Shown here one piece after another: positions 50,176 to 62,889 of a stretch of 64,000 nucleotides of DNA. Below the pieces are notes generated by a model. The model ran no database searches. It was not told the origin of the DNA and was given only the letters and a program-made list of their open reading frames with translations. Every line of letters begins with the position of its first letter. Within the stretch, counting starts at the first letter, position 1. Position numbers and translations under genes: made by a program. Source of the stretch: Saccoglossus kowalevskii (taxonomy: Eukaryota > Hemichordata > Enteropneusta > Harrimaniidae); the NCBI RefSeq assembly GCF_000003605.2, contig NW_003122908.1, positions 929,571 through 993,570 of the forward strand, read 5' to 3'.

Positions 50176-53100
50176 TTATTTGGTTTGTTTGACTGCTGAC
50201 GGAGGAGTTCCGTTGTTTACAAGAACGAAGGGGAACATAAAACCGGTAACGACATAGTCAACATCCTTTACATGTTTTGATCTTTATAGAGCATTGCTAA
50301 GAGGGTTGATTTTATCGCCAATCGCAATGGTACACGCCGACGTTTTCCGCTGAAGGCACAGATAACTTAGCAAAGTGTTTTTATAAACTCAAATATTTTA
50401 TGTTACGGAAGTTGCATTTGCATCTGTCAAGTATAAATTGTTATGATCGGTGATATTATCTATATCTTGTATAAATATATGAGCATGGTTTTACAAAATA
50501 AACAACTTGAACTTCACGTAAACGTGAACACTGTGTCGGCGAAATACCTCCTGTGGCTTTATTTTCAGTTGGGTCTAAACCACTGGGCGTTATTGGTGGG
50601 GTGCGGTGCGAGAGGGATGTAATGCACTTTTGATGGTTCTCCATCGGATTTTATTCAGATTGACTGATGATGTATTGTGATAATTATTGATTGATAGTGT
50701 CTGTCATTTCTCCCCAAGTTTTCAAGGTTTTCATTATTTCTTACTCTTACCACAACTCACAGTTTAGCAACTCTGATTGGTCATTTACCTCCATGGACAG
50801 TCCAATTGTCCTATTTCATTCAACAGCAATTTGGCAAAAAAAAGAAGAATTAGTATTAGTATGGGTTTGATACAAGCATTTGTGAGGCCCTGGTTTCTAA
50901 CTAACTTATGCTATTGCGAGAAGAAAAAACTGTTTGAGGAGCTGTAGGATAAATCTAATTCAAATTAAAATTCTTTTACAGACAAGCTTTGCATATTTTC
51001 GAATTTTTTTACCTTAAATAATTTAAATTAAGGGAATGGGATTTTGTAAAATTGATTTTTCCTCCATATTTAATTCATTAAATACCGGTAATGATTCTGG
51101 TTGTGGATAAGGATATGCATTATTGCATTATTGGAAAGTAAATTGTGGTGTCATGTATTTCAATTAATTCTTTTACTAGGGAGTCAGGTACATTCATTTC
51201 AGTCTATTTACTAGATTTATCAAACATCACTATCACTATTCGTCCCATGCATAGCTGGCGTTTGCCGAAGTTGGGATGTTGAATGGCGTTCAGATGTTTG
51301 CACAGAATCATGGAGTGAAACTTCAGAGCACAGCAACAGATGAAGCCAGAATTGCGTGGAAAGTCTACCATGAAAGGTATGAGGACTTTTTCATGCTTCA
51401 TACCTTTTCACGCCCACTTAAACCCAAGATGTTAGCTAGTTCGCTAGTGAGTTTGCAAATTGGCTGCCCCAGTACTTCTGAAACTTGCTGTAAATAGAAC
51501 ATGAGACGTTATTCAGAACATAAATCGTTTTCAGCTTCATCGTCAATGTTACACATTAGTATTTATGGTTATTCATTAGTACCGGTATATGATTTTCATA
51601 CATGCTACGATATATGTAACCTAATCTTATTTACTTTTACAGTATAACATTGATTGTTGTTATCTGTGATGATGGTGCTAGTGATACTCATCTTTACAGA
51701 TTATTAGACAACGTATTTCATTCTATGGTAAGGATGATTTCAAATTCATACACACAGGAATTAAATTTTGTATGGTGACATTTTGTTCATACTTTCATAC
51801 TAAGTTTGCTCAATACATATTTTGCAAATAAATTGCTTATACATGTACCAAATTTTTGAAATAAATGTGGTATTACTTTATGCGGATTGCATAGTTACAT
51901 GGGACTCTATTGGGGAAAAGTAAAACATGACCTGTTGAATCAGGAAATTTGTGTTGGATTTGTTTATAAAACAAGATAATGAAATGTTGGATTTGTTTAT
52001 AAAACAAGATAATGAAAAAAAAAGTGTTTTATGTTTAGTTTTGGGAGAAAACAAGAATTTTTTGTTTGTTTATGTTCATTTTGTCATATCTTGTAATTTT
52101 ATATACTGTTATTGTTATGAATCCCAATATTATTACAAATTAACATATTATACATCATTGGGTTTTCAGCGTGATAATATTTGTACATTATGTTCAATAA
52201 AAATTTCCCTGCCATATATTAATCCATTAGCTCAGTACATGTAGATGTAAAACTTGAGTTCCTATCCCACAATGCATTGTACATATTTTCAGTAGCATAT
52301 GCTCATTAGTGCAGCATTTTAATTCAGCTCAAACTTCTTTAATTAATCTAGTGAAGACATGACAACTTCCTGTAAAGAGGCTGCCCGTGGCATTTCATTC
52401 CTACTACATGTATGACAATGATTTGAATTCCTCATACTATCTTTTGTTTGTTTGTTTCAGGTGCTTTTAGTTGGTTTAGATGACATTATATCAATTAAAA
52501 ATGTGGAAAGATTGAAACGTGATCTCAAAGTAAGTATGTTCAGAAAGACTCTCATTACTCATTAATTCTTTGATTTCATTGATTTACATGGAACATTTTT
52601 AATCATTTTAATCAGTGAAGTATGAGAACATCTACTGTGTTAGTGTATTTCACTAAAGCTTACATTTTTATAGAGTCAAACAACCTGTCATAAAGCATAA
52701 CCCAGGTAACCCATGGTATTTATAAATATGTGGTTAGTCACAATGAATTGAGACACTCTGCGAATACGTATGTGAATGCAAAGGTCGCTAATGTCATTCA
52801 AATCGGTACCTCAGCTTTGACAAATCTGATCACAATCACACCCCAACCGATTCTACTCATCAGAAGAACTTGTAAATTCAATTTTGTTTTTAAAAATGCA
52901 CAATTTATGAGCAACAAAATTTTACAAGTCAGGGGAAATCACAAACTCATGATTTTATTGCAGTTCTTGAGTCGGAGAATAGTGGTGGAAGTTTAATTTA
53001 AATTATCAGATTGTGGAAATTTAGGGATAAGAATGAATGATGGTAGTGATCTTTGCCTTGCACATGTTTGGTGATCTATTTCATAGGTTTTCACTCTGTT

Positions 53101-55780
53101 TCAACACTCAGCATTGAATGACTGCCAGTGCAGATATGTTCTTTGACGTGTCTCAATATTGAATTCCCAGTGAGTTATTATGGTATTTTACACTTTATAT
53201 ATATCCTTTTATTACAGGCATGCTACAAATTGGTTGATACGCTATTAGAGGAAACAGAGTTTTTTGGAGATTTAACAGAATCAGTTGATATCTTTTTATC
53301 TACAGAAAACTCATTATTGCAGGTACTGTGAAATCATTGAATATCTAATTGAGTCAGGCGATAAAACTAAGTTCCAATTGAAAATCAAGTATTGTGTCAT
53401 AGTTATATACAAAATTTAGTAGAAAACAAGTAGTCATATTTCCACATTTAAAGAAATACCAGCCATGTTACCGATAATAATATGGCATTCATTTACAACT
53501 TCTTTATATACTGCAGCCCATAGTACTTTAGAACATATTAACGTATTAACAACTGAGATGTAGATATGACATAGATGAATGAAAGTAGTATCTTTCATTG
53601 GGTTATATCAGTCTTCGTCATAACCAATGCATCAAATCTTGTGAATATATGTACATAGTTTGTGTGTTAGGTTTCACATCAAAACATTAAGTCCTGTGAT
53701 TATTTAATGCCAACAGACGGGAATGCCATATGGTATATCCTGCCCTCACTCTCAATAACCAATAATTACTTTGTAGGAGCACTTGGAGTCCTTTGTGCAT
53801 GCTGCAGACAGCACTTATGGATGTCTATGTGTGATGGATAGAATAGCGGTCGCTACAACTAAATGGTGGGATTTGACAGGACAGGAGCTTGTTTTATTGT
53901 CGTTACTACTGAGGTCACTGCCCCAGGCATCATCAAGGGACATTGCTGTTTATTTGCCTCATAGTAGTCCCAAGGTAAATATTATGGTAAACCAGGAACT
54001 GAACACCTATATCTACATGTATTGTCGATCCACCTCATAACTGTGAATTCTTATTTTGGACAGTTGGTATTTAAAACATTTTATGCTATTTTGACATGAG
54101 CATAATGTATAAAGCAATATTTTATTCGAACCTTGAGTTAAAAAATGCTTTATACAATTTGTTGACATTTTCACATGTATCACTATGAACATACATTAGA
54201 AATATAAGAGGCTTTCATTTCAACAGATTCCCCACAGGTTACTGACGTTTCAATTGATTCACGGCGTTGAGGCGTGTGTACTATGTGGGCCAACACCTAC
54301 GCTGGATGATGTCAGGGATAAACTATTAGAAGTGCATTGGAAACCAGCTTTAGAATCCTTGAGATCTTGTATTAGAGTGTTTCCTAGAAATATCCCACTG
54401 TCGGTGGAATTAGATCTTGGTATACTGGGGTATGTACAGTCATTGTTTATTTACATGGTCAACTTTAAATGCTTAGTATTTGTGAGAGGCTTTTATACAT
54501 GTCATGCATGTCTAGTGTTTAGATCAACGTACCCTACAGCAATTTTATTATTCACTGCAATGTGCTTGTAATATCTTCAAATTATTCATTTCTCTTTTTA
54601 TATGATTAATGACATCACATATTCTCAATTTTATTTGAAGGTTAGTATCTTAAAATATTGTGTTTTTTTCTTTTCTCATCAGATTTATTCTCATAAATAC
54701 CGATAACCACAGATGCCTTGCCACTATGCACCCTAATTCAACCGATGAAAAGCAACTGCCGCATAAAATCCTGAGTATGAGCAGAAAAATTGGAATACTT
54801 AAAACATTTTATAAAACTGTAGTAGGAATTTATTTTGCACCTGTACATAGTCCGGATAAAGAAGGTAGGTTATCTATGTGTTTCAAGTAATAGAATAGAA
54901 TAAAGTTAATTTTCATGTTCTATATTGGAATGTGCAGGGACTTCCTTTACTGTGATCACAAATCTATTTCTTATTCATAGTCGGCAACCTCACTATGCTG
55001 CACTGATCCAGTGTCAGTGAGTCAACTGTGGTGATATAAATATATTAATGTTAACGCTTGGTACAAACACACCAAAGCAAAAACTCACTATGTTACTATA
55101 TCTCTTTATTGTAGAGTTGACTTGTGATCTTCAAGCTTTATTATCTCATAAAGCAAAGGATACTTATATTTGTGGTGATGACTATAAATGCTATGCATTA
55201 AATGATGACAGATATCAGATATTTGTACTCTATGGTTCGCATGTACCGACTTTTGCACTCAGGTTAGTTTAGACAAAAATTCCATTACCATTTATATACA
55301 GGGATTGCGTTAACCCCATATTTTGCTTCCCGGACTCCAATTATTGAAGAGGGACCCAGTTTTTCAGGCAAGCTGAAGTCCAATCTCTAATAAAGTTTTC
55401 TAGGGTCAAATTTCAATTTCTTAAAATTTTGTAAGTGGGACTTGTCTTGCCGAGACACCAACGCAAACCCTGTATATACATGCTATTTTTTTTAGCTACG
55501 AGTAAGAACACGATGATGCATTGACCACATGTAGTTTAATGGTCACTGAACTAATTTGCAATTGCTAGATCTTGCCAGCTTGACTTTTGTCATTTGTGCA
55601 ATGTTATCCATGTTTAATACAGATATTTATTTTGAGGAATGTTAGCTAAATATGAATATTTAACAATATTTAAATATGTTTTTTTTTTTTTTTTTTTTCT
55701 GCTTACACAGGACAACAACACAGAAGACTTTAATGACTTTGATAAAAGACAAGAAATTTGATGAGAAAAAGAAATCTTAG
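50168..55780 (+). CDS. FUZ: Protein fuzzy homologue (planar cell polarity effector)
   Basis: CPLANE subunit needed for ciliogenesis and planar cell polarity; with Inturned it is reported as a Rab23 exchange factor. Ten exons: 50168-50245, 51255-51376, 51643-51727, 52461-52529, 53218-53322, 53777-53974, 54227-54429, 54683-54864, 55115-55262, 55711-55780. GT-AG throughout, 419 codons plus TAG (human FUZ 418). Diagnostic blocks: LVCLTADGGVPLFTR at the N-terminus, MLNGVQMFAQN, SITLIVVICDDGA, LLVGLDDIISIKNVERLKRD, VYLPHSSPKIPHRLLTFQLI and ACVLCGPTPTLDD. These cover the three longin-like domains of the family. The C-terminus is lysine-rich (DKKFDEKKKS). ATG 50168 is the first ATG after the promoter and matches the family N-terminus. 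An 18-base T run precedes the last acceptor. Confidence 0.96.
51953..52018 (+). repeat. 33-bp direct duplication
   Basis: Two identical adjacent 33-base units starting GTTGGATTTGTTTATAAAAC, in FUZ intron 3. Confidence 0.95.
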
Positions 55781-56005
55781 TTCTGAAACCCAAGTGACTT
55801 TGTAAACTTAAATTCTCACTTTGCAAATTTGTGCGGTTTCATCCTCTGACTACTACAGTATATACACTATGAAATGTTGAGATTGTTGGTTTTAATGGGA
55901 AATGAGGAGCCTCCTAAAAAAAAAAGCTTCATTCGTAAACAACTGCACTCTCTGAGGTCAGTTACTTTGTACATGTGTTTGTCTAAGACCCTTCAGCACC
56001 CTCAA

Positions 56006-56182
56006 AATAAAACTTTTAATATATCATATTTTTTTTAACTAAAACTTCATAATTTGGACACATTTTATGTTTATAACTTGTTCCGGGAGTGATGTTTTAC
56101 ATATTTGCAAAGTGAGAATGTAACTTGTGAATTGTAATGAATGGTGTACAATCAACCCACTAGAGTACCAATTAATAATAAA
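56006..56182 (+). promoter_or_regulatory. FUZ polyadenylation signals
   Basis: AATAAA at 56006-56011 and again at 56177-56182, 226 and 397 bases after the stop. Either could define the 3' end. Confidence 0.5.
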
Positions 56183-59100
56183 ATCTTACGTCATGGGTGT
56201 GGGGGACATTCCTAAGATAAAACTAGACTTGATAAACCAGTGATTATCCAGTGATTTATTTATGCAGAACTATGAATACATTACGTTTTTGTGAGCTTAT
56301 TTGGGGCAGTGAATAATATTTCTTGACAAACTGATGATAATGATGGCGGTATGTTGTATAAATAATGCTGTCAGCATTTCTTAACAAATGAGATGGTTCA
56401 GAAAGGGCAATGTTGATAAAAAGGAGCGTCTGTGTTCAATGAAAGTGGAATACAAAATTGTTATTTTTATTTAAGGTGAATAGACCTCAAGATGACCATC
56501 ATTGTTAAACGTATGTGTAGTCATACCATGTACTATAATAGAATTGCATGCGTCTCGTTAAAGACATTACAATTCCAAAAATTACCATCGGGTCGGCAAT
56601 GGTTGCTATGGTTACAGGGTACAAGTCCATGAAAGAAAGGGGTGGGGTGATTTTATAAGCAGTTATTTGTGAGCCTGTTTCCTCAGTTTCAATAGACGTA
56701 CTAGTACTTGTATGTACATCTCCTGGAGATATACTACAAAAATACTTTTGTTACCAAAACCGGTTAATTGCATCCAATTTCATTGTGTGTATACAATTGA
56801 AAAATTTTCATATTTGACATACATTTTGTAAAGTTTCAAAAGTTAATGTGGATGCCTAGTACTATACAGAATCAACATATTACTAGCTCAGTACATAACG
56901 GAAACTGGTATAGCAAAACATCTGCCTAAAAATGAAAACTTTCTATTACAAGCTATGTGTACACCTGTATTTCGGTCACCAAAAGGGAACTGAAATTAGG
57001 TCCAGTCAAATCATCAGTGTGCAGATCTCTTGCTTAAAAGCTGTGATTTGTGATCCAAGTGTTTGTTACTCAACACTATAATATATATAAAGCCAAAGTG
57101 CAAAGATTTTTTATACATAATGCCTGTAGCTGTAATTCTAACTGATATTGCCAAACAAGTTTTGCCAAATTTTCTTTGATCACAAGTTAATACTGAACTG
57201 TCTGCTGTATTTTATTAGAATCTTTTGACGTGTAAAATAATGAGTGTCCAATACCAAATGTATTTTTTATATGAGGTATCCAGATTAGATGTTTGTCACC
57301 AGCTGTTGTTTTGAGTGCAGGATTTTCAATTTGAGGATTTCTATATTCCAAACTCTAAATTCAGTATTAAGATGGAACAGCTTTTTTTTTAATTTTGTTG
57401 CAATAATGTCTGAGTGAATTCTGCTGAGTGCCACTGAACATTCATAAGATACTTGCGATTAGCCAGCACCCAGAGTAGAAGTGAAAACAACCTTGAATGA
57501 TGTGTTTTACTTTGACCTGCTACAAATATGACCCATTTGCTGAGCTGCAGGGAATCCATTGATGTCTGACATTTAGAACTCAAGAACTTTGAAATATAAC
57601 AATAATTTTTAAATGAGTTTACATTGTATAAAATCAAATAAAAAAGATGATGAAACTTTGCAAACAAATTGAATTATTTTTTCTGTTACCTTAATTGGTT
57701 ATTTTTGCCTAACTATGTTTTAATTTATTTATTATAATTATATAAAATAACAATTTCTAAGACTATTTATATATTCAAGAATTGTATGGAGGGGATGAAT
57801 AACTAGTAATTTTGTATTAATTAAGTTTATGATTGAATTACTTGTAATTTAAATTACTTAATAAGAAAATTGTGTAAATTTTGGCAATTGTTTTTTTTAT
57901 GTAAATAATATATATTAAAATCTTTTGATAGATTCAGACTACTTGTATTGAATTCTGATAAATTATTGCAGAAGATATCTATATTGTCATGCAAGTTTTG
58001 TATTAAAGCATCACTATGATTGAGTGACTGTGAGCGTGTGGAGTGTCATCATTACCCCTTCCTGAGATAGTGAACATGGAGACACAATAGTATGCGAAAA
58101 TGTGTACTCTTTTTAGAAGCTAGATTTCTTGTTTATCATTTGCTTTGCATGGTATGAACCAATCCCCCCCACCACAAAAATAGCAATTAATTATGCTTGA
58201 AGAATATTTTATTGCCTGTAGACCACTTTCAAGACTGAAGGTTTTTTTTCAAGACTTTGTGGCTCAAAAACTGACCTTATTAAGCTGTTCACTTCTGTAT
58301 ATTTTTCCAAGGAAGAGTCCACTTTTCTTCTCTGGCATGAATCCCCATAGACAGTGCCTATCAGTTAAACTGTTCTGTAGGAATTTGTTTGATTGTGAGT
58401 GAAGAACAGATTGAATTAATTTCTGATGTATGCGATCCAGGTAACTAAAAATTACATTTAAATCAATATTAATTTATTATACATGTATTCAGATGAACAA
58501 AATACATGTGGAGATTCAAGTTAATTCTGTAAGACAATTATTTTAAAGGCAGACTCCAGAATTTATGTCTTTCATTCAACCTGAGAGAGTAAAATCCATG
58601 CAAATTGTGATGATAATAGTCTGCTGAACCAATATTTACATTGGAGGTCAACTTTTGAAACTATGATGTGTTAGGTCACCAGTGCTGACCAAAGGTATCA
58701 AATGTATCATTTTGTGGAAATGCAATTTTCTGAAAAGTTGCACCTTCTGTATCACACATTTCATATTGTTTCACATTTACAAAAAAAATGTATAGTGGCA
58801 AGAAAATTATTTTCAGTTTTAGAATTGTACAGTGTTCTATGAAGAATCTCAACTTTTACATTGATTTTGACAGGTTTAGTGTTTTTTTTTTAACTGTCAA
58901 AGTTAATTATACAAAGTTAATTGTCTTTAAAAAGTATACTTTTACACTTAGTACACGTTTTTATTCTCTAAAAATAATACTGCAATTTGGGCATATAAAT
59001 GCAAGGTATAGTCACATTTAATTTTGAAACAAATTTTTCGATGAAATTGCAACTTCTGTTTCATATTCAAGTTCCTAGTCCCCAAACATCATTTGTGTGT

Positions 59101-59480
59101 TATGTTCCTATCTTAAATCTTAGAATTACTTGGTGTTATGGATAATTGTTATTTCTATACAAGCAACAATTGTTTCTAATCAATTTTCTAAAATTTGACC
59201 CACTGATCTCAGTGTGTTGATGCCATGTACGTGTTCTCTTACTGGTACCATATAAAGAGGTACTCAGTAAGTCAGGAAAAGATGATTATTTAGTGTGATT
59301 ATAGCGTATATTATTGGGTGGCATAAAACGATGTTGAATTCAGTTATTTTTTTTATCTTTTTTTAAGCAATCACCCTGATTAAATATGTATAAATGGTGA
59401 CGATACACGACACTAAACTAAAAACAATTCAGTCTAAGTTGACGTTGAACAAATTAAATTTCTAAGCCATTTTGATAACT
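56183..59480. other. Intergenic region between FUZ and SDHAF2
   Basis: AT-rich, with only short open frames whose translations show no family. No tandem array or inverted-repeat element was noticed. Confidence 0.6.
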
Positions 59481-59593
59481 GCCTCCAGACTAAATATTGT
59501 GATGCTCGCGAACGCATGTAGCTTGCGCCCTCTAAGTTTCAAGTTCGAAATCTGTATAACGCCACCACCGACGTGACATACCAATATTTAGAC

Positions 59594-62500
59594 ATGGCTG
59601 CCTTGATCAGAAGATGCTTTTCGAAAATTGTTCTGCGTTCACGGGTAAGATTTGTCTCAAGTTGACTGTTTGTTGTTGTGGCATACATTATTAGCGGCTA
59701 GTGTAGATATGAACTTTAATCACGGTTCAAAATTTAATCAGTATACCCCTAAACAGTCGTGCTAAAATTGAGAACGCGTGTATTTCAACGTGTGTCCTGT
59801 TCCTCCAACTTCCAAGTACTTAGAGTTCGCACTGTGTATAACTTGTTCGTGAATATGGATTGGCTTGTTTATATTGTGACTTTGTCGGCACTCCATATAC
59901 ATTGGCGGAAGGCTTACGTTTATTTGGACTCAACCTCTTGTCCTGCCTGAAGTTTCAAAATCGAGCCACAGATTCAGAACCCAACGTATAGAGGGACTGT
60001 GGTATTACCATCCCATTATAGGGTGTAAAAAAATCATCGTCGGAATCTATCATTATAGTTTACCAAGAATCCATGGAAAGAGTTCCTTTTGTACCCCATC
60101 CCTAAGCCTAAGCCTACCCTCCAGCACTCCCCATTTAATTGTACATGCCCCTCTCCTAAGGACATCTATAGTTATCTAGAGGGGGCATATACAAATGAAT
60201 TGGGTAACTGGGAGTGAGTGTTAGAGTTAGGGATGGGGAGTACAATAGGAACTCTTGTCGAATTCATAACATCAGGGTATGCAAAAGTGTGATAATAATA
60301 TCAAATGATATGGAATTAACTATAATCTAAAACATTGATTATAATTTTGTTGATTTTCACAGAATACCAATCCAGTGCTGTACCAATGCAGTAGAGTGTT
60401 TTCTAGTGAAATAGTTGATAACACAGGTAACACTGAACCAACTGTTCCTGATTGGAAGCCACCTGATAATGAAACAATTGAGAAAACAAGAGCAAGGCTT
60501 GTTTATCAAAGTCGTAAAAGGGGGATGTTAGAGAATGGGCTTCTGCTCAGGTAATAAGTGTTTTATTTATTTTTGTAGCTCTGTGTATCTGATTACTGTA
60601 AAATATTTTCGCTTGAATTAATTTTCGCTATTTTTGCTGAAGGAATGATTCAGTGAAAATTAAAATCCAGTGAATATCGTCAAAAAATAGTGAAAATAAA
60701 TTCCATACAAAACACCCAAAAAGTCTTTTCAGGGAAAATTAATTCCAGCTAAAATAAAGTATTTCACAGTAGATGATAATAACCAGGGTGTATGCAAATA
60801 TTTTTTGTGTGGGGTTGCATAACATTTTACCATGCTTGTATTACATTTGGGGTTCAATAAAGAGAACTTTATGTTATGGCAAAATAAGCATTGGAGTTCA
60901 TGGGGATAAATCTGTATTATCGAGTACAGGGCTTCACAGATGGATCAAAGGCAATTGCTGGATGCTATTTAGGTTGCCCTTTCAACAAAAAAATACAAGT
61001 TTGTTTTTATACTACTTCCATACACTAAGGCAATTTTATCAAATTTGCTGTGAAACCAAGTGCCTTTTAATTTTCAAGCTCTGTAAGTGTAATAATGTTG
61101 ATTTCTTTTCAGCCATTAGCAAAGTTTCAAATAACAAGTCATTGTAAATGACACAGTCCTCGTCCAAAATTTTGTAATCTGACATATCCATTTGATGCTG
61201 TTGAAGTCATTGGGATTAGATTGAAACCATTAATAGGAGATGGATTTGTAAAAAAATATGATTTAGTGCTTTTACACAAGAATTGGACATTTGGCAGTCA
61301 TATGGAATTAAATTACAAAAATAATGTTCATGTTGATGTATCTATTGGTATACTGTCTTTGTACAAAATTTAAACAAAAACGTTCATTGCATTCAAGAGA
61401 AAGTAGCATGGGTACCATGAAAAACAAAATGGCCGCCAGTCGGCCATATTTGTGTGAATCACGAAAAAAAAGTGACGTGCACCTACAACCCAAATTGTAT
61501 TATCATCATACCAAGTTTGATCCAAATCAGCCAAGTCATCCCCGAGAAACTGCTGCGAACATATTTAGGTATCAGAAATAGCAAATTTTACATCCAAAAT
61601 GGCCACCAGTTGGCCATTTTTTCTCTGATCATAAAGTGACTTGACATGCATATGTAAGACATTATGTATTGTCTTCATATAAAGTTTGAATGAAATCCGT
61701 CAATGGGTGTCTGAGATATAGCTCCAGATGTACCTACGTAAGGACATACGGACGGACGGAAAGAACCCAAATTAATAGTCCCCGTTTTTCGAACTTCGTT
61801 GGAACGGGGACTAACTATATAACCTGATTTTAGACAGAAATAATTTGTGGGATAGGGTTTTCAAGTGGGAGGGTTGTTACCTGCGCATGCATGGAAATTG
61901 AGTCCGAAGCAACGATAACAACACACATTAAAAACGCAAAGGCTCATGGGTAGACGTTTGTTTGTAAACAATGACACGCTATGGCCATCTGACGTGTGCG
62001 CAGGTGACAACTCCCCCGCTTTAAACTAGAAGGTACAGTGTATACTATATAGGAATACTAAATCTGTTTTAATTTCCAGTTCGTTTGCAGCTCGATATTT
62101 GAAGACCTTTAATGAAAAGCAACTCAAGCTATATGACAACCTTATAAACAAACCTAGTAATGATTGGGATATATATTACTGGGCAGTCGGTAAGTCTGGC
62201 ATGTAACTGAGCTACAATAGACATAACTGTTATAATCTGATTGTAAAGAACAGAATGTATAGTGTGAACGAATCATAATTGGCGAGTCAGACATGTTGGT
62301 TTTATATTCCGTGTGGTCACTTGACGTAAAGACCCGTTTCCAGTCATCTCTCAACGGGTAATAGACATGGCTGTCGTAATTAAGCAATTCTCGCTTGTGT
62401 AAAAACCAGCTCTAACACTTGGAACACATTTTAAATCTGAGTTTCAGAAATACCCGTTTTGCAACTGACATAAAATATACAGTAAAAAGCGTTGTTATAA

Positions 62501-62686
62501 GCAACGCAAACAACATTAGATTAGCTATGATTATTAAGCTATGATCGCTGTTTATTATTATAAATTTCAGAGAACAAACCAACACCAGAAGAATATAACA
62601 CTGAAATTATGGACCTGCTGAAGGAGTTTGCCAAAAACACAGTGATGGAATCAAGGATAAGGCAACCAGACCTGGAACAAATGTGA
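59594..62686 (+). CDS. SDHAF2: Succinate dehydrogenase assembly factor 2, mitochondrial
   Basis: Sdh5 family protein that promotes covalent FAD attachment to the SDHA subunit of complex II in the mitochondrial matrix. Four exons: 59594-59644, 60363-60550, 62080-62189, 62571-62686; GT-AG, in phase, 154 codons plus TGA (human 166). The N-terminus [17 protein letters not shown] is basic and fits a mitochondrial targeting sequence. The family core is present: [19 protein letters not shown], then [20 protein letters not shown] and YYWAV, then LLKEFAKN and [10 protein letters not shown] at the end. The C-terminus is shorter than human by a few residues after the PDLE motif. Introns 1 and 2 are crowded with repeats. 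The upstream CGACGTGACA near 59570 is CRE-like. Confidence 0.96.
60078..60256. repeat. Large imperfect palindrome (foldback) in SDHAF2 intron 1
   Basis: The left arm starts AAGAGTTCCTTTTGTACCCC and the right arm ends GGGGAGTACAATAGGAACTC then TT. Arms of about 75-80 bases face each other across a short A/T-rich loop (about 60158-60180). It could fold into a long hairpin; a MITE of foldback type is likely. Confidence 0.85.
60594..60773. repeat. MITE-like repeat family A, copy 3
   Basis: In SDHAF2 intron 2. It begins TACTGTAAAATATTTTCGCT and ends AAATAAAGTATTTCACAGTA, i.e. inverted ends. Internal blocks are shared with 4805-4976 and 39031-39214; AAAGTCTTTTCAGGGAAAAT is closest to copy 2. Confidence 0.8.
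61400..61812 (+). repeat. Dispersed-repeat-like element with two internal units and 3' hairpin
   Basis: In SDHAF2 intron 2. Two related units each start AAAATGGCC(G/A)CCAGT and GGCCAT, pass a CAAGTTTGATCCAAATCAG or AAAGTTTGAATGAAATCCG block, and lie about 165 bases apart. The element ends in GGACGGACGGAAAGAACCC and a perfect 10-bp stem, AGTCCCCGTT (61777-61786) with AACGGGGACT (61803-61812). This layout looks like a common invertebrate dispersed repeat; the class is uncertain. Confidence 0.7.
61860..62024. mobile_element. TTAA-flanked MITE, family B copy 2
   Basis: The counterpart of 46448-46611 in SDHAF2 intron 2, just upstream of exon 3. The left end AGTGGGAGGGTTGTTACCTG and the right end CAGGTGACAACTCCCCCGCT are inverted. 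The right side keeps TTAA (62021-62024); the left has TTCA, a probable decayed target site. Confidence 0.8.
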
Positions 62687-62883
62687 AATGGATTTGTGGA
62701 CCCAAACTCTAGAATGTGTCTAGAACGCCTAGCAGCAACATGATGCAGACACATTGCTTAGGTTGTTTCTGTGTCACACATCAATGCTGACCTTTGACTG
62801 GCTGCTTGTTAGTACAAGTCGCGTCGCAATTTTGAGCTACCCATGTTATGTCTGGAGTCACGACTGGTGTTGTAATATATAGT

Positions 62884-62889
62884 AATAAA
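62884..62889 (+). promoter_or_regulatory. SDHAF2 polyadenylation signal
   Basis: AATAAA 198 bases after the stop codon. Another AATAAA occurs near 63092. Confidence 0.55.

Noticed and set aside
61324-61639. Overlapping 61- and 85-codon frames in SDHAF2 intron 2
   Set aside because: They lie within the dispersed repeat at 61400-61812 and show no protein family features.
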